Origin: Trinickia dabaoshanensis
Lineage (GTDB): Bacteria; Pseudomonadota; Gammaproteobacteria; Burkholderiales; Burkholderiaceae
NCBI RefSeq assembly: GCF_002879885.1
Contig: NZ_PNYA01000002.1
Location: 310,001-374,000 of the forward strand
Direction: 5' to 3'
Length of the DNA stretch: 64,000 nt
Each line of letters starts with the position of its first letter. Position 1 is the first letter of the stretch. Below the pieces are notes generated by a model, which did no database searches, was not told where the DNA came from, and saw only the letters and a list, made by a program, of their open reading frames with translations. The position numbers and the translations under genes are program-made. Below, in pieces: positions 57,896 to 64,000 of the stretch.

Positions 57896-59433
57896 TGCTC
57901 GCCTCCGCGCGAATGCGTCGCGCGCGCGGCGAGCGCGAGCCGAGCGTGATCCTGATCCGAAAAAACACGCTTCTTGCCCATGATTTCCTGTGTGGCTTCG
58001 TGACCCTTGCCGGCCAGCAGCACGACGTCCTCGCGCGCCGCGCCGCGCACCGCTTGCAAGATCGCGTTCGCGCGATCCTCGATGCGGCGCGCCCGGTCCG
58101 GCTGCGTCATGCCCGCAACGATCCGATCGATGATCGATGCGGGATTTTCGCTGCGCGGGTTGTCGCTCGTCACCACGACGGCATCGGCCAATCGCTCGGC
58201 AATCGCGCCCATCAGCGGACGCTTGGTCGCGTCGCGATCGCCGCCACAGCCGAACATGCACACGAGTTGGCCGCCGCGCGCTTGCGCCATCGGCCGCAGC
58301 GCGGCGAGCGTCTTCTCGAGCGCATCGGGCGTGTGGGCGTAGTCGACGACGACGAGCGGCTCGTCGCTCGCGATGCGCCCGCCCAGGCGCTGCATCCGGC
58401 CATTGACCGGCTCGAGCTTGGCGAGTTGCGCGAGCGCGTCGCCCAAAGGAACATCGGCGGCTAAAAGCGCGCCGAGCACGCCGAGCAGATTGCTGACGTT
58501 GAATTCGCCGAGCGTACCGACTTCGACCTCGGCCGCGCCCCAATCCGACGCCAAATGGAAGGCGGTGCCGGTCGCGGTGGCGCGCACGTTCGTCGCGACG
58601 AGCGCGGCATGGGCGCTCGGCGCATCGCTCGCCGCCCCGATGCCGTAGACGATCGTCGGCATGCGCGGTTGCGTCCGCGCGATCAACCGGCGCCCGGCGG
58701 CATCGTCGCGATTGATGACCGCCGCCTTCAGCGTCGGCCAGTCGAACAGTTTGGACTTCGCGGCTTCATACGCTTCGAACGTACGGTGATAGTCGAGGTG
58801 ATCTTGCGTCAGATTGGTGAACAAGGCGATGTCGAAGGCCGTGCCGTTCACGCGGCCCTGATGCAGGGCATGCGACGACACCTCCATCGACACGGCACGC
58901 GCGCCCGCCGCCGCCAATTGCGCGAGCGAACGCTGCATCTGAGGCGCATCGGGCGTCGTGAACCCGGTGTGGGCGAGATGCCCCCACATGCCGGTTCCGA
59001 GCGTGCCGATGACCGCGCACGGCTCGCCAAGCGCCGTCAGCGCCGCGGCGATCCATTGCGAGCACGAAGTCTTGCCGTTGGTACCCGTCACGCCGATCAT
59101 GCGCATGGACTCGCTCGGCGCGCCGTACCAGCGGCTCGCGATTTCGCCCGCCAAGCGATCGAGTTGCGGCACCGCGTGCGTGCGCGCGGGATCGACGGTG
59201 CCCGAGAAACCCTCGGGCTGAAACAGCACCGCAGCCGCGCCGCGCTCGAAAGCGCTCGCGATATGCGCCCGGCTATCGGCGCCATCTACGGCATAAGCGA
59301 AAAAGACGTCGCCGGCCGCGAGCGTGCGCGAGTCGGCGTGCAATTGAGCGCCGGGGGCCGCGTGTGCGCGCAGCCAGGCGAGCGCATCGGCGATTTCCCG
59401 GTGCATGGCGTCCTCGTTCACGGGCGCACTCAT
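57892..59433 (-). CDS. murE: UDP-N-acetylmuramoyl-L-alanyl-D-glutamate--2,6-diaminopimelate ligase
   Basis: Adds meso-diaminopimelate; 513 residues. The ATP loop is GVTGTNGKTSCSQWIAAAL, and the third domain contains TSDNPRSENP, whose DNPR motif indicates meso-DAP rather than lysine specificity. SSHALHQGRVNG is another conserved segment. Its stop overlaps murF and its start overlaps the ftsI stop, both as ATGA. Confidence 0.97.
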   Translation of the reverse strand: MSAPVNEDAMHREIADALAWLRAHAAPGAQLHADSRTLAAGDVFFAYAVDGADSRAHIASAFERGAAAVLFQPEGFSGTVDPARTHAVPQLDRLAGEIASRWYGAPSESMRMIGVTGTNGKTSCSQWIAAALTALGEPCAVIGTLGTGMWGHLAHTGFTTPDAPQMQRSLAQLAAAGARAVSMEVSSHALHQGRVNGTAFDIALFTNLTQDHLDYHRTFEAYEAAKSKLFDWPTLKAAVINRDDAAGRRLIARTQPRMPTIVYGIGAASDAPSAHAALVATNVRATATGTAFHLASDWGAAEVEVGTLGEFNVSNLLGVLGALLAADVPLGDALAQLAKLEPVNGRMQRLGGRIASDEPLVVVDYAHTPDALEKTLAALRPMAQARGGQLVCMFGCGGDRDATKRPLMGAIAERLADAVVVTSDNPRSENPASIIDRIVAGMTQPDRARRIEDRANAILQAVRGAAREDVVLLAGKGHEATQEIMGKKRVFSDQDHARLALAARATHSRGGEQ

Positions 59434-61277
59434 CGAACGACTCCGGGGTGGGCGTGGGTGGCGGCCGATACCGTCATCGCCCGTGCGGACATCACGGCAG
59501 CGGTCTTGCCGGCGGTGACGGCGGCGGCCTTGGACGAATCGTCGGATACGACCAGTTGCTTGACGGGCATATCGGGCGGCACGTTCAGCGCCCGCATCGT
59601 ATCGCCGACGATGCCGGAGAACACCGGACCGGACACATAGCCGCCGAAGTGGCTGCCCGCCGTCGGCTGGTCGATCGAGACGGCGACGACGATGCGCGGA
59701 TTCGGCATCGGCGCCATGCCGACGAACGACGCCCGGTACTTCGACCGATCGTAACCGCGCCCCGAGTGCACGTACGCGGTGCCGCTCTTGCCGCCGACAC
59801 GGTAACCCGGCACGGCTGCCTCGGGCGACGTACCGTCGGCGGTCACGACCGATTCGAGCATCGTGCGCACTTCGCGCGCCGTCGTCGGGGAGAAGATCTG
59901 CGGTCCCGTCACGACCTGGTTCGGGTCCGTTTTGAAAATCGACACGGGCATGAGCTGACCGTCATGCGCGATCGCGGTATAGGCACGCGCGAGCTGGAAC
60001 AGCGAGACCGACAAACCATAGCCGTACGACATCGTCGCCTGCTCGATGCGGCGCCAGCTTTTCCAGGGCCGCAGCCGGCCGGCAGCCGCACCGGGGAAAC
60101 CGACCTTCGGTGCCTGCCCGAGCCCGATGCTCGTATACATATTCCACATCTCTTCCGGCTTGAGCGTCAGCGCGATCTTCGTCGCGCCGATGTTGCTCGA
60201 CTTCTGGATGACGCCGCCGATGGTCAGCACACCGTTCGCGCTGTCGTCGGTGATCGGGGCGCCATCGAGCACGAAGCGGCCGTTGCCGGTATCCACGCGC
60301 GTGTCGGGCGTCACGCGGTGCAAGTCGAGCGCGAGCGAAACCGTGAACGGCTTCATGATCGAGCCCGGCTCGAATACGTCCGTGAGCGCCCGATTGCGCA
60401 ATTGCTCGCCGGTCAGGTGCGAGCGATCGTTCGGGTTGTAGGTCGGGTAGTTGACGAGCGCCAGCACGTTGCCGGTACGGACATCGATGACCATGGCCGC
60501 GCCGGCTTTCGCCTTCGATTTCTCGACGGCCGCCTTCAGATCCGAGTACGCGATGTACTGAATCTTGCTGTCGATCGACAATTCGACGTCTTTGCCGTCG
60601 TGCGGCACGACTTGCTCGTCGACGTCCTCGATGATGTGCCCGAGCCGGTCCTTGATTACACGGCGCATCCCCGGCGTGCCCGCGAGCAGCTTCTGATCGG
60701 ACAGTTCGACGCCTTCCTGGCCTTCGTCCTCGATATTGGTGAAACCGACCAAGTGAGCCGTAATTTCACCCTCGGGATAGAAACGCTTGTATTCGGTGCG
60801 CTGATAGATGCCCGGAATCTTCAGCGCCTCGATCTTCGCGGCCACGTCGATAGGCACTTGGCGCTTCACGTAGACGAACGTCTTGTCCTCGGAAAATTTC
60901 TTGTGCAGTTCTTTTTGCGTCATGCCGAGCAACGCGCCCAGCGCGGCCAGCTTGGCAGGATCGAGATCCTCGGGCACCGATTCCGGAATCGCCCAGATGG
61001 CCCGCACCGGCAAGCTCGTGGCGAGCACGAGGCCGTTTCGATCGAGAATCTTGCCGCGCGTGGAAGGCAATTCGATCGTGCGTTCGTAGCGGATCTCGCC
61101 TTGCTTCTGATAGAAGGCATTGCCCGGACCTTGGATCCAGAACGCGCGAGCCGCGAGCGCCACGAAGGCGGTGAAGAGCATAAAGACGACGAGCTTCGAG
61201 CGCCACATCGGCAAACGCACCGAGAGGACCGGGCTCGCGGAGAACGTGACGCTCTTCGTCTTGGCCGCGTGCTTCAT
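59430..61277 (-). CDS. ftsI: septal transpeptidase FtsI (PBP3)
   Basis: Class B penicillin-binding protein that cross-links septal peptidoglycan, 615 residues. A membrane anchor is at about 29-46, followed by the pedestal domain (RGKILDRNGLVLATSLPVRA). The transpeptidase motifs are SIMK (nucleophile Ser306), SSN (360-362) and GKSGTAYVH. Both ends overlap neighbours (ftsL and murE) by 4 nt, so its translation should be coupled to theirs. Confidence 0.97.
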   Translation of the reverse strand: MKHAAKTKSVTFSASPVLSVRLPMWRSKLVVFMLFTAFVALAARAFWIQGPGNAFYQKQGEIRYERTIELPSTRGKILDRNGLVLATSLPVRAIWAIPESVPEDLDPAKLAALGALLGMTQKELHKKFSEDKTFVYVKRQVPIDVAAKIEALKIPGIYQRTEYKRFYPEGEITAHLVGFTNIEDEGQEGVELSDQKLLAGTPGMRRVIKDRLGHIIEDVDEQVVPHDGKDVELSIDSKIQYIAYSDLKAAVEKSKAKAGAAMVIDVRTGNVLALVNYPTYNPNDRSHLTGEQLRNRALTDVFEPGSIMKPFTVSLALDLHRVTPDTRVDTGNGRFVLDGAPITDDSANGVLTIGGVIQKSSNIGATKIALTLKPEEMWNMYTSIGLGQAPKVGFPGAAAGRLRPWKSWRRIEQATMSYGYGLSVSLFQLARAYTAIAHDGQLMPVSIFKTDPNQVVTGPQIFSPTTAREVRTMLESVVTADGTSPEAAVPGYRVGGKSGTAYVHSGRGYDRSKYRASFVGMAPMPNPRIVVAVSIDQPTAGSHFGGYVSGPVFSGIVGDTMRALNVPPDMPVKQLVVSDDSSKAAAVTAGKTAAVMSARAMTVSAATHAHPGVVR

Positions 61278-61666
61278 CGCGCGCCTCCCCGACGGGCGGC
61301 ACGGCTCACAGCATTGCTCGCCCCCTTACCCGCCCGCGAAAGCGGCGCCGCGGCGCTGGCCGCGAGGATCGGGATCGGCGCGTTCTCGGCCTGGTTGGCA
61401 CCGGGAGCGAGGGTCAAGAATTGCGTTTCGCCCGTCGAGGCGGGCTGCATTTTCAGCGAGGCGGTTGCGAGCTGCTCGATGCGCGAGGTCTTCGACAAGG
61501 CGCTTTGCTGATACTGCAACTGAGCGTAGTCCTGCTGCAGCTGATGCTCTTCGGACTGCGCACGCTCCAATTGCACGAACAACTGCCGCTGCTGGTTCGT
61601 GGAATTGACGACGGAAAGCGCACAACCCAAAACGACGAAGAGCAGAAATATGTTGAGGCGGCTCAT
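61274..61666 (-). CDS. ftsL: cell division protein FtsL
   Basis: Small bitopic divisome protein, 130 residues. A transmembrane helix at about 4-20 ([17 protein letters not shown]) is followed by a periplasmic coiled coil rich in Gln and Glu ([20 protein letters not shown]), then an Ala-rich tail. It forms the FtsQ-FtsB-FtsL complex. It overlaps rsmH and ftsI by 4 nt each. Confidence 0.94.
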   Translation of the reverse strand: MSRLNIFLLFVVLGCALSVVNSTNQQRQLFVQLERAQSEEHQLQQDYAQLQYQQSALSKTSRIEQLATASLKMQPASTGETQFLTLAPGANQAENAPIPILAASAAAPLSRAGKGASNAVSRAARRGGAR

Positions 61667-62604
61667 GGCGCGACGCGCTCCGCGACGCGCATGACCGCCG
61701 AGCGGGCACGCGGGTTGGACTCGAGTTCGGCGGCGCCGGCAAATACGCGCCCGATGATTCTCAGAGGCGCAGCGGGCAGATCGACGGCACGAATCGGCAA
61801 GCGACGGTCGATCGCAGGCCCACTCGCGTGAGCCTGCATGAATCGCTTCACGATTCGATCCTCGAGCGAATGAAAGCTGATCACGACCAGCCGCCCCCCT
61901 TGCTCCAACGACGCGAACGCCGCCTCTAAAACGACTTGCAGCTCCGCAAGCTCTTGATTGACGTAAATCCGTATAGCCTGAAAGGTGCGGGTGGCCGGAT
62001 CCTTGCCCTTCTCACGGGTCTTGACTGCGCGAGCCACGATTTCGGCAAGCTCGCCCGTGCTGTCGAGAGGCCCAAGACGGTCGGACTCTGCCCGGCGAGC
62101 AACAAGCGCCTTTGCAATCTGAACAGCAAACCGTTCTTCCCCATAATCTCGAATGACCTCCGTCAGTTCCTGCTGGCTCGCTCGAGCAAGCCATTCGGCC
62201 GCGGACTCGCCTCGCGTCGGATCCATCCGCATATCGAGCGGACCGTCCGCACGGAAGCTGAAACCGCGCGCTGGGTCGTCCAGTTGCGGCGACGACACGC
62301 CCAAGTCCAGCAATACGCCGGCGACCCGCTCGATACCCCGCGTCGCCAGCGCCGGCGCCAACGACGCAAAACTTTCGTGCACGATCGTGAAGCGCGGATC
62401 TTCGATCGCGCGCGCCGTCGCGATCGCTTGCGGATCCTTGTCGAATGCGATCAGCCGGCCGGCCTCGCTCAATTTCGCGAGTACCGCCCGGCTATGGCCG
62501 CCGCGGCCGAACGTGCCGTCTACATAGACGCCGTCCACGCGGGTCACCAACGCATCCACCGCTTCTTCCAGCAGCACCGTGCGATGCTGCAATTCGTTTC
62601 CCAT
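61663..62604 (-). CDS. rsmH: 16S rRNA (cytosine-1402-N4)-methyltransferase
   Basis: MraW/RsmH methyltransferase, 313 residues, modifying C1402 in the ribosomal P site. It starts [19 protein letters not shown]; the SAM-binding motif is [38 protein letters not shown] and [15 protein letters not shown] are strong family signatures. It lies 25 nt behind mraZ and overlaps ftsL. Confidence 0.97.
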   Translation of the reverse strand: MGNELQHRTVLLEEAVDALVTRVDGVYVDGTFGRGGHSRAVLAKLSEAGRLIAFDKDPQAIATARAIEDPRFTIVHESFASLAPALATRGIERVAGVLLDLGVSSPQLDDPARGFSFRADGPLDMRMDPTRGESAAEWLARASQQELTEVIRDYGEERFAVQIAKALVARRAESDRLGPLDSTGELAEIVARAVKTREKGKDPATRTFQAIRIYVNQELAELQVVLEAAFASLEQGGRLVVISFHSLEDRIVKRFMQAHASGPAIDRRLPIRAVDLPAAPLRIIGRVFAGAAELESNPRARSAVMRVAERVAP

Positions 62605-62629
62605 CGCAGCGCCCTATTTCAACCCGCGA

Positions 62630-63058
62630 TCAAAACGTGAAATTCTTCAGCGCATCGGGCATCCCTTGCGCCATCGCCGCCTGTTCCTTGGCGGCGTAGG
62701 TCTGCGCATCCCACAGTTCGAAGTGGCTTCCCATGCCGAGCAACATGATTTCCTTTTCCAGCCCTGCGGCCATGCGCAATTCCGGCGAGACGAGAATGCG
62801 TCCCGCGCTATCGAGATCGACGTCGGAGGCGTTACCGAGAAAAATGCGCCGCCACCAATGGGCATCCATCGGCAACGCGGCGATCTTGGTGCGGAAGACT
62901 TCCCATTCGGGACGGGGAAACAGCAATAGGCAGCCGTCCGGGTGCTTCGTGAGCGTCACCCGTCCTTGTGCCTCGCCTTGCAGCGCTTCGCGATACCGAG
63001 AGGGCACGGACATCCGCCCCTTCGCATCGAGCGTCAGCGCCGACGCCCCTTGAAACAC
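62630..63058 (-). CDS. mraZ: transcriptional regulator MraZ
   Basis: DNA-binding regulator of the dcw cluster, 142 residues. Two SpoVT/AbrB-like half domains each carry the DxxGR signature: [17 protein letters not shown] and [19 protein letters not shown]. It forms a ring-shaped oligomer that binds repeated boxes at its own promoter. Such boxes are visible at 63118-63157, so autoregulation is likely. First gene of the 18-kb dcw operon. Confidence 0.96.
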   Translation of the reverse strand: MFQGASALTLDAKGRMSVPSRYREALQGEAQGRVTLTKHPDGCLLLFPRPEWEVFRTKIAALPMDAHWWRRIFLGNASDVDLDSAGRILVSPELRMAAGLEKEIMLLGMGSHFELWDAQTYAAKEQAAMAQGMPDALKNFTF

Positions 63059-63117
63059 TCTTCTCTCCCGTTCGGAGCCCTACGCTCCATCCCTCGAAAA
63101 CGGCTCGGAATGATCCG

Positions 63118-63157
63118 AACAATCCACAAAAATACACTTTCTCACACTGTCTCCCAC
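63118..63157 (-). promoter_or_regulatory. MraZ-type operator: four 10-bp direct repeats
   Basis: Read on the minus strand the 40 bp are GTGGGAGACA, GTGTGAGAAA, GTGTATTTTT and GTGGATTGTT: four GTG-headed repeats in strict 10-bp phase. This is the arrangement of MraZ boxes (TGGG-type repeats with 5-bp spacers), with the first repeat the best match. They start at the -10 element and end 60 bp before mraZ. Confidence 0.75.
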
Positions 63158-63184
63158 TTTAGAGGAACGCCCCAAGCGGGTCAA
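63156..63184 (-). promoter_or_regulatory. sigma70-type promoter of mraZ and the dcw cluster
   Basis: On the minus strand TTGACC (63184-63179) and TAAAGT (63161-63156) are separated by exactly 17 bp. The first MraZ-type repeat touches the -10 element, so binding would block initiation. Confidence 0.8.
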
Positions 63185-63434
63185 GGGAGAAAACAGTTTT
63201 TTCAGCGAATTTTGTTTGTTAGAACAAGGACTTACGTGAGTCCCTTCATGCGGGGGTGAGAAACCGAAAAACGTTATAAAAGAAAGAACTACTGCATTTT
63301 GTGAATGTGATACGTGAAAAGCTCGCGGCAGGCACCGGCACGGCAAGCGTGCGGCGCGATCAAGGGCGGGATGGGAAAGTGGATCGGTCGGGGTAAATCG
63401 ACGAGCGACGCGAGCGCGCCGCTCCCACTGCGCA
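63185..63434. other. intergenic region between coq7 and the mraZ promoter
   Basis: AT-richer than the genes, with no supported ORF and no clear terminator for coq7. It includes a poly-T/A stretch near 63185-63290. Confidence 0.5.
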
Positions 63435-64000
63435 TTAAACGTAGTAAGCCGTCTGGGTCATGACCTTGGAGGCCGCGCGCATCAGCGCCTTCACCGGCAT
63501 CGGCAACTCCACACCGCCGGCGTCGGTGGCCGATTGCCCGTGCGTGCGCTCGTCGTCGCGCATTTGCGAGACGATCGCGCGCGAATGACGATCGGCTTCG
63601 GGCAGCGTACTCAGATGGCCCTCCAAATGCCGTTCAACCTGGCGTTCGGTTTCGGCCATGAAGCCGAGGCTCACTTTATCGCCGAGGCATCCGGCCGCGA
63701 AACCGATCGCAAGGGCGCCCGTGTACCAAAGCGGATTGAGCAAACTGGGACGCGAATCGAGTTCGCGCAACCGCGAGGCCGTCCATGCGAGGTGATCTTC
63801 TTCCTCTTGGGCCGCGTGCTCGAATGCGTCTTTCAGCGTGGGACTGCGCGTGGCGAGCTTTTGCGCTTGATATAGCGCTTGGGCGCATATCTCCCCCACG
63901 TGATTCACGCGCATGAGCCCTGCCGAGTGTGCGCGCTCTGCAAGCGTCAGGTCGGGCGCCGCTGCGGCGGGCGCCGCGTCAAGCGGCTCGGATATGGGCT
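63435..64000 (-). CDS. coq7: 2-nonaprenyl-3-methyl-6-methoxy-1,4-benzoquinol hydroxylase (Coq7), N-terminus cut by window edge
   Basis: Diiron monooxygenase of ubiquinone synthesis. The frame stays open to the right edge through [20 protein letters not shown], which is the continuous family N-terminus, so the Met at 63914 is internal and the true start lies outside. Diiron ligands are in [15 protein letters not shown], the ExxH of [10 protein letters not shown] and the [10 protein letters not shown] segment. The C-terminus ends [12 protein letters not shown], as in other Burkholderia Coq7. It uses the polyprenyl-quinone made with IspB. Confidence 0.95.
   Translation of the reverse strand, partial: PISEPLDAAPAAAAPDLTLAERAHSAGLMRVNHVGEICAQALYQAQKLATRSPTLKDAFEHAAQEEEDHLAWTASRLRELDSRPSLLNPLWYTGALAIGFAAGCLGDKVSLGFMAETERQVERHLEGHLSTLPEADRHSRAIVSQMRDDERTHGQSATDAGGVELPMPVKALMRAASKVMTQTAYYV

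Noticed and set aside
59364-61511. 715-codon plus-strand frame opposite ftsI and part of murE
   Set aside because: A shadow of the ftsI codon pattern, Arg/His/Asp-rich, with no independent support.

Overview
The window is a stretch of core chromosome from a GC-rich betaproteobacterium of the Burkholderia/Paraburkholderia/Trinickia group (Burkholderiaceae). The evidence is the GC-rich third-position codon bias, the characteristic gene order, and lineage-typical genes: a DUF3426 zinc-ribbon protein behind prmA, an Ala/Lys-rich histone H1-like protein, and pilBCD-coaE-zapD-yacG. I see no insertion sequences, prophage, CRISPR array, rRNA or integrase. Almost everything has a recognisable housekeeping role.

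Layout. 1-3.7 kb (minus): mpl, yqiA-like esterase and an RNB exoribonuclease cut by the left edge. 3.8-12.5 kb (plus): a conserved protein of unknown function, TlpA-like thioredoxin, aroQ-accB-accC-prmA-DUF3426 gene, tpx, a PfkB nucleoside-type kinase and a glycine-zipper lipoprotein. 12.7-18.8 kb (minus): histone-like protein, nrdB and nrdA, with long non-coding leaders. 19.3-21.1 kb (minus): ampD, a PP0621-type protein and a CcsA-like protein. 21.2-26.6 kb: ffh and hpt (plus), proS (minus), rppH and a CNP1-like lipoprotein (plus). 26.6-29.7 kb (minus): rplU, rpmA, obgE, proB. 30-37.8 kb (plus): ispB, tRNA-Pro(CGG), a CorC/HlyC-type protein, pilB-pilC-pilD, coaE, zapD, yacG. 37.9-43.4 kb (minus): secA, argJ, a DUF815 ATPase, mutT. 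43.5-44.0 kb (plus): a DUF721 protein. 44.1-63.1 kb (minus): the complete dcw cell-wall and division cluster (mraZ, rsmH, ftsL, ftsI, murE, murF, mraY, murD, ftsW, murG, murC, ddl, ftsQ, ftsA, ftsZ) followed by lpxC. The right edge cuts coq7.

How the genes connect. The dcw cluster makes lipid II and assembles the divisome. mpl and ampD supply murein recycling, lpxC commits lipid A synthesis, zapD bundles FtsZ, and ispB makes the polyprenyl chain of the quinone that Coq7 hydroxylates. Seven ATGA start/stop overlaps in the dcw cluster, plus similar ones in yqiA/mpl, pilB/pilC, mutT/DUF815 and ampD/PP0621, indicate long translationally coupled operons.

The less ordinary material is regulatory or repetitive. 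There is a probable small RNA with three consecutive hairpins and a terminator between the histone-like gene and nrdB. Each nrd gene has a pair of NrdR-box-like sites exactly 31 bp apart, far upstream of its start; nrdA also has a 33-bp leader palindrome and the nrdB leader holds a 35-codon ORF with a good ribosome binding site. A 24-unit hexapeptide array expands the DUF3426 protein. Four 10-bp-phased MraZ-type repeats overlap a 17-bp-spaced promoter ahead of mraZ. I found no convincing novel multi-gene system; the sRNA candidate and the nrd leaders are the best leads.
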